Of a DNA stretch of 64,000 bases, positions 1-9,210 are shown one piece after another; positions within the stretch are counted from its first letter, which is position 1; every line of letters starts with the position of its first letter. Location: assembly GCF_009192945.1 (NCBI RefSeq), contig NZ_NSET01000044.1, positions 1 to 64,000 of the forward strand, read 5' to 3'. Under the pieces are notes generated by a model, which had not been told where the DNA came from, searched no databases, and worked only from the letters and a program-made list of their open reading frames with translations. A program made the translations under genes and the position numbers. This DNA comes from Xanthomonas maliensis. GTDB taxonomy: Bacteria; Pseudomonadota; Gammaproteobacteria; Xanthomonadales; Xanthomonadaceae.

Positions 1-3000
1 AAGGTCGCCCGCGACCTGGCGGTCTGGTACCACCGCGCCTTCGGCAGGAACGCCGCGGAATTCAAGGCGGGGGCTTTCGTACCTCCGAAGGATCCAGCTG
101 CGCCGTTGCGTGAAGTGCAGGCCGAAGTCCATCGCCTGAAAGCGGAGCTGGATACTGCCCGCCAGCAGCACGACCAGAGCCGGGCGCTTGCCGAGTTGAA
201 ACAACAAGAGGCCAAGCTCAACGCCGAGCTCGCCGAGGCGATGGACATCGAAGCGCGTGAACAGTCGGCGCTGGCAGTCCAACGCGAACAGGAACTGCAA
301 CGGCTGCGCCAGGACTTCGAACAACGCATCGCCAGCCTGCAACAGCCGGACACCGCCCGCCAGGCCGCCACCCAACAGGTCGCCGGGGCCACCCAGCAGG
401 CCAGCAACAACTTCGATCTCAGCGAAGACCTTACCCGCATCCTCATCGACCAGCAGCTGCGCGAGGCCGGCTGGGAAGCCGACTCGCTCGACCTCACCCA
501 TGCCAAGGGCATCCGCCCGGAAAAAGGCCGCAACCTCGCCATCGCCGAATGGCCCACCAAGGCGCCACGTGCCAACGCCGACTATGTGTTGTTCGCCGGC
601 CTCACGCCAGTCGCCATCGTCGAGGCCAAGCGCAAGCGGATCAACATCGCCGACCGGATTCCCCAAGCCGAGCGCTACGCGCGCGACTTTGTGATGCGTG
701 ACGAGCTGGCCCCCGCCTACCCGGCCACCACCTCGATCGCAGGCTGGCCCGATGGCCAGGGCGGCCATTTCCAGGTGCCGCTGGCATTCGCCTGCAATGG
801 CCGTCCTTTCGTGAAACAGCTGGCCGAGCAATCGGGCATCTGGTTCCGCGACCTGCGCTCACCGGCCAATCTGCGGCGCCCGCTGCAGAAGTTCCACACG
901 CCCGGGGACATCGCCGATCTGCTCACCCGCGATCGCGACCAGGCCGAGCGCGACCTGGCCCAGGAAGGCTTCGCCTACCTCAGCCTGCGCGACTACCAGC
1001 AGCGCGCGATCCAGGCAGTGGAAGGCGCGCTGGCATCAGGCGCACGCAACTGCCTGCTGGCGATGGCGACCGGCACCGGCAAGACGCGCACAATGATTGG
1101 CCTGATCTACCGTCTGCTCAAGGCCGAGCGCTTCCACCGGATTCTGTTCCTGGTCGACCGCTCCGCGCTCGGCACCCAGGCCACCGAGACGATGCAGGAC
1201 ATGCAGCTGGAGCAGAACCAGACGCTGGCGCAGATCTACAACCTCGATGGCCTGGACGACACCCGCACCGCCGATGAGACCCGCGTGCAGGTCGCCACGG
1301 TGCAGGCCATGGTCCGGCGCATTTTCCAGTCCGATGACCCGCCTCCGATCGGCACCTTCGACTGTATCGTCGTCGACGAGGCCCACCGCGGTTACACGCT
1401 CGACCAGGAAATGACCGACGGCGAGCTGGCCGTGCGCGACCACGCGCAATACCTGTCGCAATACCGCCGCGTGCTCGACTACTTCGATGCCTGCCGTATC
1501 GGCCTGACCGCCACGCCGGCCAAGCACACCACCGAAATCTTCGGCAAGCCGATCTACACCTACAGCTACCGCGAAGCGGTGGCAGATGACTGGCTGATCG
1601 ACCACGAGCCGCCCATCCGCTACACCACCGCGCTAGGCAAGAACGGCATCCACTTCGATCGCGGCGAGCGCGTCAGCGTCATCAACACGCAGACCGGCGA
1701 AGTCGACACCGCAGACCTGGAAGACGAACTCGACTTCAATATCGAGTCGTTCAACCGGCGTGTGATCACCGCAGACTTCGACCGGGTCGTCTGCGAGCAG
1801 CTCGCCATCGAACTGGACCCGGACGGCGAGGAAAAGACCCTGATCTTCTGCGTCAACCAGCCCCACGCCGAACGCGTCAAGAACCAGCTGGACGAGGCCT
1901 TCAAACAGGTCCATGGCAATTACTACAACCAGGCCAGCGTCGCGGTGATCACCGGCAAAAGCGACAAGGTCGACCAGCTGATTCGCAACTACAAGAACGA
2001 GCGTTACCCCAATATCGCCATCACCGTGGACCTGCTGACCACCGGCATCGATGTGCCGCGTATCGCCAACCTGGTGTTCATGCGCCGGGTCCGCTCGCGC
2101 ATCCTCTACGAACAGATGAAGGGCCGCGCCACCCGCCGCTGCGACGATATCGGCAAGACCGTGTTCCGCATCTTCGATCCGGTCGATCTGTACGCCGCGC
2201 TCGAAGACGTCGACACCATGCGTCCGCTGGTCAAGGACCCCAACATCAGCATCGAGCAGCTGGTCCACGAGCTCGGCCAGCAGCGCAGCTTCGATGCCCC
2301 CGGCAGCGACGGCGGCAGCCATGCCGACGACGCGCTCGACCAGTTGAGCCAGCGCATCATGCGCGTGCTGCGCAAGGCCCAGCATCGCGCCGAGCAGCGC
2401 CCGGACCTGCGCGACAAGCTCAGCGAGCTGGAAACCTCCTGGGGCGTGGCGCCGGCCGTGCTGCACACCCACCTGCACAAGCTCGGCGCGCGCAATGCCG
2501 CCAGCTTCCTCCGCGAACACCCGCGCCTGGTGGAGCAACTGGCCGAAGTGGGTGTACTGCTGGGGACGGACCGCTACCCGGTCATTTCCGAACACACTGA
2601 CACCCTGCTCGAACGCGCACAGAACTACGGCGTCAACGAAGCCCCGGCCGATTACCTGGACAGTTTCAACGCCTTCATCCGCGAGCAGATCAATCAGTCC
2701 GCCGCGCTCAGCGTCATCGTCAACCGCCCGCGCGACCTCACCCGCGCCCAGCTGCGCGAGGTGCGCCTGCTGCTCGACCAGCACGGCTACAGCGAGGCCC
2801 ACCTGCGCGGCGCGTGGCGCGACAGCACTCAGCAGGAGGTCGCCGCCAGCATCATCGGCTACATCCGTCGCGCAGCGCTGGGCGAGGCATTAGTGCCGTT
2901 CGAGCAGCGTGTCGACAAGGCCATGCAGGGCATCTATGCCCAGCGCAGCTGGACGCCGGTGCAGCGGCGCTGGCTCAAGCGGCTGGCCCAGCAGCTGATA

Positions 3001-3144
3001 CACGAGGTGGTGATGGACCGCGACACCGTACAACGCAACTTCAGCGGCGACGGCGGCGCCCTGCAGTTGGACCGCCTGCTCGATGGCCGGCTGGACCAGA
3101 TCCTGGGCGATCTGGGCGAGCATCTGTGGGATCAGACCGGCTGA
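1..3144 (+). CDS. hsdR: Type I restriction enzyme, R subunit (5' end outside window)
   Basis: The motor and nuclease subunit of a type I restriction-modification complex; it translocates DNA and cleaves unmodified targets. The frame is open from base 1, and the segment before the TTG at 106 resembles the N-terminal DUF4145-type region of long R subunits, so the true start lies upstream. In order the sequence shows a coiled-coil stretch (about 106-400), an HSDR_N nuclease domain with the PD-(D/E)xK-like VAIVEAKRKR near 610-640, a Walker A motif (MATGTGKTR, about 1063-1089), a DEAH box (VVDEAHRG, about 1370-1390), a second helicase domain to about 2200, and an EcoEI_R-like C-terminal region. 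It reads in the same direction as fic, hsdM and hsdS. Only the missing 5' end is uncertain. Confidence 0.95.
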   Translation, partial: KVARDLAVWYHRAFGRNAAEFKAGAFVPPKDPAAPLREVQAEVHRLKAELDTARQQHDQSRALAELKQQEAKLNAELAEAMDIEAREQSALAVQREQELQRLRQDFEQRIASLQQPDTARQAATQQVAGATQQASNNFDLSEDLTRILIDQQLREAGWEADSLDLTHAKGIRPEKGRNLAIAEWPTKAPRANADYVLFAGLTPVAIVEAKRKRINIADRIPQAERYARDFVMRDELAPAYPATTSIAGWPDGQGGHFQVPLAFACNGRPFVKQLAEQSGIWFRDLRSPANLRRPLQKFHTPGDIADLLTRDRDQAERDLAQEGFAYLSLRDYQQRAIQAVEGALASGARNCLLAMATGTGKTRTMIGLIYRLLKAERFHRILFLVDRSALGTQATETMQDMQLEQNQTLAQIYNLDGLDDTRTADETRVQVATVQAMVRRIFQSDDPPPIGTFDCIVVDEAHRGYTLDQEMTDGELAVRDHAQYLSQYRRVLDYFDACRIGLTATPAKHTTEIFGKPIYTYSYREAVADDWLIDHEPPIRYTTALGKNGIHFDRGERVSVINTQTGEVDTADLEDELDFNIESFNRRVITADFDRVVCEQLAIELDPDGEEKTLIFCVNQPHAERVKNQLDEAFKQVHGNYYNQASVAVITGKSDKVDQLIRNYKNERYPNIAITVDLLTTGIDVPRIANLVFMRRVRSRILYEQMKGRATRRCDDIGKTVFRIFDPVDLYAALEDVDTMRPLVKDPNISIEQLVHELGQQRSFDAPGSDGGSHADDALDQLSQRIMRVLRKAQHRAEQRPDLRDKLSELETSWGVAPAVLHTHLHKLGARNAASFLREHPRLVEQLAEVGVLLGTDRYPVISEHTDTLLERAQNYGVNEAPADYLDSFNAFIREQINQSAALSVIVNRPRDLTRAQLREVRLLLDQHGYSEAHLRGAWRDSTQQEVAASIIGYIRRAALGEALVPFEQRVDKAMQGIYAQRSWTPVQRRWLKRLAQQLIHEVVMDRDTVQRNFSGDGGALQLDRLLDGRLDQILGDLGEHLWDQTG

Positions 3145-3165
3145 GTCGGTGGTTCACACTGGCAT

Positions 3166-3228
3166 ATGAGCCGATTAGTCGGGATAATCGGCTCATCCAA
3201 AGAGCCAATTAATCCAGCCAATCGGCTC
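3166..3228. promoter_or_regulatory. Tandem palindromic operator in front of fic
   Basis: The 88-base gap between hsdR and fic holds two related inverted repeats and is visibly AT-richer than its surroundings. The first is a perfect 12-base repeat, ATGAGCCGATTA (3166-3177) and TAATCGGCTCAT (3185-3196), with a 7-base spacer. The second is imperfect: GAGCCAATT (3202-3210) pairs with AATCGGCTC (3220-3228) with one mismatch. The second ends 4 bases before the fic start codon and leaves no clear Shine-Dalgarno outside it. Bound protein there would block transcription or initiation. The Fic protein has a C-terminal winged-helix-like region, so autoregulation is a reasonable inference but is unproven. 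Confidence 0.6.
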
Positions 3229-3232
3229 ACCA

Positions 3233-4435
3233 ATGTCCAACCAAGTAACCGAACCACGGCCCCGCTGGATCTGGCAGCAGCCCGACTGGCCCCGCTTCCA
3301 CTGGCAGGCCGATGCCCTGGCGGCACTGCTGCGCGACTGCCAGCACGCCCACGGCCAGCTGCTCGGCATGGCCGGCGCGGTCGCCGGCGACCAGCAGGCC
3401 GCCGAAGCACTGGACACCCTGCTCTCCAACATCGTCACCTCCTCGGCCATCGAGGGCGAGCGGCTGGATGTCGGCTCGGTACGCTCCTCGCTGGCCCGCC
3501 ATCTGGGCCTGGCCGAAGACAGCCCTCGCCGCACCACTGGCCGCAGCGAGGGGCTGGCCGCGCTGATGCTGGACGCCACCGGCCACGCCGACACCCCGCT
3601 GGACCTGCCCCGCCTGCTGCAATGGCACCGCTGGCTGTTTGCCGAACAGGACAGCCTGCTGCCCAGTCGCATCCGCATCGGCGCGCTGCGTGGCGATGAG
3701 CCGATGCAGGTCGTCTCCGGCCGGCTCGACCGCCCCACCGTCCACTTCGAAGCCCCGCCGCGCGACGGCCTGGACGCCCAGCTCGCCGCCTTCCTCGACT
3801 GGTTCGCCAGCTCGCGCACCGACGCCACGCTCGACCCGCTGCTGCGCGCCGGCATCGCCCATCTGTGGTTCGTCACCCTGCACCCGTTCGACGACGGCAA
3901 TGGCCGCCTCACTCGCTCACTCACCGATCTCGCCCTGGCCCAGGCGCAACCGCAGGCGATCCGCCTCCATGCACTGTCGGCCAGCATCCTCGCCGACCGC
4001 AGCGGCTACTACCGCAGCCTGGAAACCACCCAGAAAGGCTCGCTGGACATCACCGGCTGGCTGCGCTGGTTCCTCACCACCCTGCACGACAGCCTGGTGC
4101 AGGCACTGCACCGCATCGATCGGGTATTGGCTAAAGCACGCTTCTGGCAGTTGCACCACGCCCAGCCGTTGTCCGCCGAACAGGTCAAGGTGCTCAACCG
4201 CCTGCTCGATGGCGGCGAGCGCGGTTTCGAACACGGCATCAGCGCCTCGCAATACCAGGCCGTGGCCAAGGTCTCCAAGGCCACCGCCACCCGCCACCTG
4301 GCCGACCTGCTGGAAAAAGGCTGCCTGCGCCGCCTGCCCGGCAGCGGCCGCAGCACCCGTTATGCCATCAACACGCCGGCCTCCAGCATCGCGCTGCCGG
4401 CCCGCACCACTTCAGAACAAGGCAGCACCCCATGA
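3233..4435 (+). CDS. Fic-domain protein (DUF4172 type) within the hsd operon
   Basis: A Fic enzyme of about 400 residues, probably transferring AMP from ATP to hydroxyl groups on target proteins. The N-terminus has the aromatic WIWQQPDWPRF motif typical of DUF4172. The autoinhibitory motif SSAIEG follows, with its glutamate at residue 74 (class II arrangement, inhibitor in the same chain). The catalytic motif HPFDDGNGR starts at His217 and is intact. The region from about residue 300 has a helix-turn-helix character (ASQYQAVAKVSKATATRHLADL) and may bind DNA. The stop overlaps the hsdM start as ATGA, so translation is probably coupled to the methylase. Its target is unknown, and its role in restriction is unproven. 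Confidence 0.9.
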   Translation: MSNQVTEPRPRWIWQQPDWPRFHWQADALAALLRDCQHAHGQLLGMAGAVAGDQQAAEALDTLLSNIVTSSAIEGERLDVGSVRSSLARHLGLAEDSPRRTTGRSEGLAALMLDATGHADTPLDLPRLLQWHRWLFAEQDSLLPSRIRIGALRGDEPMQVVSGRLDRPTVHFEAPPRDGLDAQLAAFLDWFASSRTDATLDPLLRAGIAHLWFVTLHPFDDGNGRLTRSLTDLALAQAQPQAIRLHALSASILADRSGYYRSLETTQKGSLDITGWLRWFLTTLHDSLVQALHRIDRVLAKARFWQLHHAQPLSAEQVKVLNRLLDGGERGFEHGISASQYQAVAKVSKATATRHLADLLEKGCLRRLPGSGRSTRYAINTPASSIALPARTTSEQGSTP

Positions 4436-5970
4436 CCCATAACGACATCGTCCAGAAACTCTGGAACCTCTGCGACGTCCTGCGCGACGACGGCATCAAC
4501 TACAGCGACTACGTCACCGAGCTGGTGCTGCTGCTGTTCGTCAAGATGGAATACGAGCAGGTGCAGAACAATCCCAACTTCGAGCACAAGCTACCTGAAG
4601 GCAGCCGCTGGCCGGATCTGAAAAGCAAGTCTGGCCGCAACCTGCTCAACCACTACCGGCAGATGCTGCTGAACCTGGGCCAGAGCAGCGATCCGATGAT
4701 CGCGGCCATCTACGCCGACGCACAGACCCGGCTCGAGGAGCCTCGCCATCTGAAAACCCTGATCACCGCGCTGGACGGGCTGGACTGGTTCAGCGCGCGC
4801 GAGGACGGCCTGGGCGACCTTTACGAAGGCCTGCTGCAGAAGAACGCCAACGAGACCAAGTCCGGCGCTGGCCAGTACTTCACCCCGCGCCCGCTGATCG
4901 ATTCCATCATCCGCTGCCTGCAGCCGCAGCCCGGCGAAACCCTGCAGGATCCGGCCGCGGGTACCGCCGGCTTCCTGATCGCCGCCGATGCGTACATCAA
5001 GGCCAACACCGACGATCTGTACACGCTCGACGACAAGGCCCGCCGCTTCCAGCAGCACAAGGCCTATACCGGCATGGAGCTGGTGCCCGGCACCCGCCGC
5101 CTGGCGCTGATGAACTGCCTGCTGCACGGCATGTCCGGCGAAGGCGCCGGCGTGGTCCAGCTCGGCAACAGCCTCGGCAATGCCGGCGCCGCCTTGCCCA
5201 AGGCGGACATCATCCTGTCCAACCCGCCGTTCGGCACCGCCAAGGGCGGCGGCGGACCCACCCGTGACGACCTCACCTACAAGACCAGCAACAAGCAGCT
5301 CGCCTTCCTGCAGCACATCTACCGTGGCCTGAAGCCCGGTGGCCGCGCCGCCGTGGTGCTGCCGGACAACGTGCTGTTCGAGGCAGGCGTCGGTACCGAG
5401 ATTCGCCGCGACCTGATGGACAAGTGCAACCTGCACACCCTGCTGCGCCTGCCCACCGGCATCTTCTACGCGCAGGGCGTCAAGACCAATGTGCTGTTCT
5501 TCCAGAAAGGCAGCGCCGCCAACCCGCGCCAGGACACCGGCTGCACGCAGGCGACGTGGGTCTACGACCTGCGCAGCAACATGCCCAACTTCGGCAAGCG
5601 CACCCCGTTCGGGCCGACGCATCTGAAACCGTTCGAGCAGGCCTACGGCACCGACCCCAACGGCGCCAGCCCACGCACCGACGAAGGGGAGCAAGGCCGT
5701 TTCCGTTGCTTCACCCGCGCCCAGATCGCCGAGCGCGGCGACTCGCTGGATCTCAGCTGGCTCAAGGACGCCGACAGCGTCGATGCCAATAGCCTGCCCG
5801 CGCCCGAAGTGCTGGCCGCCGAAGCAATGGCCGAACTCAGCGAAGCCCTGCGCGAACTCGACGCACTGATGCAGGCGCTGGGCGCCGGCGACGAAGCACT
5901 GGAACAGAAGCGGCTGCTGGCCGAGGTGATGGGGCTGGAAGTGAGCAGCGGCGAGGTGGACGGTGAGTGA
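4432..5970 (+). CDS. hsdM: Type I modification methylase, M subunit
   Basis: N6-adenine DNA methyltransferase of the type I complex; with HsdS it methylates target sites, and with HsdR it forms the restriction enzyme. The first 130 residues are the helical HsdM_N domain (NDIVQKLWNLCDVLRDDGI). The pre-catalytic SGAGQYFTPRPLID leads to SAM motif I, DPAAGTAGF (from residue 173), and the catalytic motif IV, NPPF (from residue 264). Length 512 is normal for the family. It overlaps fic by 4 bases and hsdS by 8, so fic, hsdM and hsdS form one translational unit. Confidence 0.97.
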   Translation: MTHNDIVQKLWNLCDVLRDDGINYSDYVTELVLLLFVKMEYEQVQNNPNFEHKLPEGSRWPDLKSKSGRNLLNHYRQMLLNLGQSSDPMIAAIYADAQTRLEEPRHLKTLITALDGLDWFSAREDGLGDLYEGLLQKNANETKSGAGQYFTPRPLIDSIIRCLQPQPGETLQDPAAGTAGFLIAADAYIKANTDDLYTLDDKARRFQQHKAYTGMELVPGTRRLALMNCLLHGMSGEGAGVVQLGNSLGNAGAALPKADIILSNPPFGTAKGGGGPTRDDLTYKTSNKQLAFLQHIYRGLKPGGRAAVVLPDNVLFEAGVGTEIRRDLMDKCNLHTLLRLPTGIFYAQGVKTNVLFFQKGSAANPRQDTGCTQATWVYDLRSNMPNFGKRTPFGPTHLKPFEQAYGTDPNGASPRTDEGEQGRFRCFTRAQIAERGDSLDLSWLKDADSVDANSLPAPEVLAAEAMAELSEALRELDALMQALGAGDEALEQKRLLAEVMGLEVSSGEVDGE

Positions 5971-7306
5971 GTTGCCGGCGGGATGGGCAGAAACAACCCT
6001 GGGGGCTATAGGAAGCGTCCAAAGCGGGATGGGTTTTCCCGTTGCAATGCAAGGACAAACGGATGGGGTGTACCCAGTCTATAAAGTTGGGGACGTTTCT
6101 CGCGGAGTACTGCTCGATAGAGGAATACTTCGCCGCTCAACGAACTACGTCGACGCAGAGGCTGCGGCAGCTCTGAAGGGGCACATTTTTCCTGAGGGCA
6201 GCATTCTCTTTGCAAAAATTGGCGAGGCGCTGCGCTTGAATCGGCGTGCGATAATCTTTCGCGAAGGACTTGCTGATAACAATGTCATGGGATTCAAAGC
6301 CGACCAAGGAATCCACGACGGCTTTCTGTATCACTTCCTTCGGACACAGGATCTCGCATCGCTGTCACGTTCAACTACGATCCCCTCCATCAGAAAAAGT
6401 GACGTCGAAGACATCACAATCGCCCTGCCACCGCTCGCAGAGCAAAAACGCATCGCGCAGAAGCTGGATGCGCTGCTGGCCCAGGTCGACACCCTCAAGG
6501 CCCGCATCGACGCCATCCCCGCACTACTCAAGCGTTTCCGCCAAGCAGTGCGCGCTTCAGCGTTGAAAGGCGATCTAATCTCTGACTCGAAGGAGGATTT
6601 CTCGGCATGGAATGAGTGCACGCTTTCTGATCTGGCCTCTGTCGAAACGGGCAAGACTCCTGACAGGAGCGAAGCCAATTATTGGCAAGCTGGATCGATA
6701 CCTTGGGTCACCAGTGCAGCTACTGGATTGAGCTTCTGCAAAGAGGCAAAGGAATTCGTCACTCCGCTCGCGCTGCGCGAATGCAGCCTCAAACTCTTCT
6801 CACCGGGAACTCTTCTGCTCGCCATGTATGGCGAGGGAAAGACGCGAGGCCAGGTGACCGAGCTGAAGATTCAAGCTGCCTGCAATCAAGCCTGCGCTGC
6901 GATCAGCGTCAATGGCGAGTTGGCGCTACAGAGCTTCGTAAAGCTCAGGCTCGAGGAGAACTATGAAGCCATCAGAAAGATGGCTGTGGGCGGAAACCAA
7001 CCGAATCTCAACCTTGGCAAGGTAAGAGAGATCCAATTTTCTCTCCCGTCGATAGCAACTCAAACTGAAATCGTTCGCCGCGTCGAACAGCTCTTCGCCT
7101 ATGCCGACCAGCTGGAAGCCAAGGTCGCCACTGCCAAGCAGCGCATCGACGCACTGACCCAGAGCCTGCTCGCCAAGGCCTTCCGCGGCGAACTCGTGCC
7201 GCAGGACCCCACCGACGAACCGGCCAGCGTGCTGCTGGAACGCATCCGCACCCAGCGCGCCGCCGCGCCCAAACCAAAGCGCGGCCGCAAGGCGGCGACA
7301 AGCTGA
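5963..7306 (+). CDS. hsdS: Type I specificity subunit
   Basis: DNA-recognition subunit of the type I system. It has the usual two target-recognition domains (about residues 1-150 and 206-375). Each is followed by a conserved helical spacer: LAEQKRIAQKLDALLAQVDT near residue 160 and TQTEIVRRVEQLFAYADQLE near residue 370. The start is GTG at 5963, inside the end of hsdM. Base composition is mosaic: the two recognition domains (about 5990-6430 and 6600-7060) are clearly AT-richer than the spacers and the rest of the operon, as expected where recognition domains are swapped between strains. The target sequence cannot be read from the protein. Confidence 0.95.
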   Translation: MSELPAGWAETTLGAIGSVQSGMGFPVAMQGQTDGVYPVYKVGDVSRGVLLDRGILRRSTNYVDAEAAAALKGHIFPEGSILFAKIGEALRLNRRAIIFREGLADNNVMGFKADQGIHDGFLYHFLRTQDLASLSRSTTIPSIRKSDVEDITIALPPLAEQKRIAQKLDALLAQVDTLKARIDAIPALLKRFRQAVRASALKGDLISDSKEDFSAWNECTLSDLASVETGKTPDRSEANYWQAGSIPWVTSAATGLSFCKEAKEFVTPLALRECSLKLFSPGTLLLAMYGEGKTRGQVTELKIQAACNQACAAISVNGELALQSFVKLRLEENYEAIRKMAVGGNQPNLNLGKVREIQFSLPSIATQTEIVRRVEQLFAYADQLEAKVATAKQRIDALTQSLLAKAFRGELVPQDPTDEPASVLLERIRTQRAAAPKPKRGRKAATS

Positions 7307-7342
7307 TCCGATCCATCCCATCCATCACAAGGAAGCGAACCC

Positions 7343-9145
7343 ATGACCACATTCGACAGCACCAAACTGCCATTGAAGGACCTGCTCAAGGACGTCGTCC
7401 AGGGCAAGATCCAGTTACCGGACTTCCAGCGCGGCTGGGTCTGGGATGACGAACATGTGCGCAGCCTGCTGGTCAGCCTGGGGCGCTCGTTCCCGGTGGG
7501 TGCAGTGATGCTGCTGGAAACCGGCGGCGAGGTGCGCTTCCAGGTCCGCCCGGTGGAGAACGTGCCGCTGGAAGGACTGGCCGCGCCGGAGAAGCTGATC
7601 CTCGACGGTCAGCAGCGTCTGACGACACTGACCCAGGTGCTCAAGCTGTCCGGCCCGGTCAAGACCACCACCGACAAAGGCAAGCCGGTCGACCGCCACT
7701 ACTACATCCACATCCCCACCGCCCTGGCCGGCCCGGACCGGCTGGACGAGGCCATCATCGCCACCGACGGCAGCCGCCAGCAGCGCAGCGATTTCGGCCG
7801 TAGGCTGGATCTGGACCTGTCCACGCGCGAGCTGGAGTGCAAACAGCTGTACTTCCCATGCTCGGAGATTCTGGAGGCGATGGGCTGGCTGCAGGACCTG
7901 TTCAAGTTCAACGCCGCTGCGCAGGCGCAGTTCTTTGAGTTCAAAGAAAAGGTGCTCGATGCATACAACGAGTACCAGATCCCGCTGATCGTGCTGAAGA
8001 AGGAGACCAGCAAGGAAGCAGTGTGCCTGGTGTTCGAGAAGGTCAATACCGGCGGCGTCCCGCTGTCGGTGTTCGAGCTGGTGACCGCCAGCTACGCGGC
8101 CGATGGCTACAACCTGCGCGACGACTGGTACGGCAGCGAGCTGCGTAAGGTGTCCTCGCGCTACAAGCGGCTGGCCAAGGAACCCATCCTACGCGGGGTG
8201 GAGAACACCGACTTTCTGCAAGCGGTGACCATGCTGCACACGCTGGAAAAGCGCCGTGCCGATATCGAGGCCGGCAAGACCGGCAAGCAAGTGGCCCCGG
8301 TCAGCGCCAAGCGCGCATCGGTGCTGGAACTACCGATGGATGCCTACAAGCGCTGGGCTGCCCCCGTTGAACAAGGGTTCCTGCGTGCGGCCAAGTTCCT
8401 GCGCCAGGAATGTTTCACTGCGCCACGCGACCTGCCTTACCGCACCCAGCTGGCGCCGTTGGCGGCGGTGTTGGCACTGATCGGCGCCGACGAGCACTGG
8501 CGCGAGCCGCGCATCCACCAGAAGCTGGCGCAGTGGTTCTGGTGCGGCGTGCTGGGCGAACTCTACGGCGGCGCGGTGGAGACCCGCATCGCAAATGACG
8601 TCGACGAGCTGCTGAGCTGGATTGAGCACGATGACCAACCGCCGCGCACGATTGTGGACGCCACCTTCCAGGTCGACCGCCTCGCCTCGCTGACCTCGCG
8701 CCTGAGCGCCGCCTACAAGGGCATCAACGTGCTGGTACTGCGCGAAGGTGCACAGGACCTGTTCTGGAAGTCGCGCATCCGCGACCTGGAGGCCGACGAG
8801 GTGGCGCTGGACATCCACCACATCTTCCCGCGCGACTGGTGCGAGAAGCAGAGTATCCCGCGCCGGCGCTACGACTCGATCATCAACAAAACGCCGATCT
8901 CCTACAAGGCAAACCGCATGATCGGAGGCTCAGCTCCCTCCAGCTATCTGGCCGCCCTGCAGGCCCACAAGCAAGTTCAGCTGGACAACGTTGGCATGGA
9001 CGCGCTGCTGGCCAGCCATCGCATCCCGGTCGCCGCCCTGCGTGCCGATGACTTCGACAGCTTCTGCGCTCAGCGCCAGCAGAACCTCCTGGCGCTGATC
9101 GAGGCGGCAATGGGAAAGCGCGCTGCAGCGGTGGAGACTGACTGA
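7343..9145 (+). CDS. DUF262/DUF1524 protein, GmrSD-like
   Basis: A 600-residue protein with an N-terminal DUF262 domain (ParB/Srx-like fold): DFQRGWVWDDEHVRSLLVSL near residue 20 and the nucleotide-binding-type motif ILDGQQRLTTL near residue 86. The C-terminus has a DUF1524/HNH-like motif, LDIHHIFPRDWCEKQSI, near residue 490. The same architecture occurs in GmrSD type IV restriction enzymes, where DUF262 uses NTP and DUF1524 supplies the nuclease. It starts 36 bases after hsdS behind a Shine-Dalgarno-like AAGGAAG, so it is probably the last gene of the operon. A defence role is inferred from domains and location; substrate preference (modified DNA or otherwise) is unknown. Confidence 0.85.
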   Translation: MTTFDSTKLPLKDLLKDVVQGKIQLPDFQRGWVWDDEHVRSLLVSLGRSFPVGAVMLLETGGEVRFQVRPVENVPLEGLAAPEKLILDGQQRLTTLTQVLKLSGPVKTTTDKGKPVDRHYYIHIPTALAGPDRLDEAIIATDGSRQQRSDFGRRLDLDLSTRELECKQLYFPCSEILEAMGWLQDLFKFNAAAQAQFFEFKEKVLDAYNEYQIPLIVLKKETSKEAVCLVFEKVNTGGVPLSVFELVTASYAADGYNLRDDWYGSELRKVSSRYKRLAKEPILRGVENTDFLQAVTMLHTLEKRRADIEAGKTGKQVAPVSAKRASVLELPMDAYKRWAAPVEQGFLRAAKFLRQECFTAPRDLPYRTQLAPLAAVLALIGADEHWREPRIHQKLAQWFWCGVLGELYGGAVETRIANDVDELLSWIEHDDQPPRTIVDATFQVDRLASLTSRLSAAYKGINVLVLREGAQDLFWKSRIRDLEADEVALDIHHIFPRDWCEKQSIPRRRYDSIINKTPISYKANRMIGGSAPSSYLAALQAHKQVQLDNVGMDALLASHRIPVAALRADDFDSFCAQRQQNLLALIEAAMGKRAAAVETD

Positions 9146-9210
9146 CAGCCATCTCTTAGAGCTTCGCCGCCGGCTCGTACTGCAGCGCCCCAGGGCGCTG
9201 CGTTTTCCAG

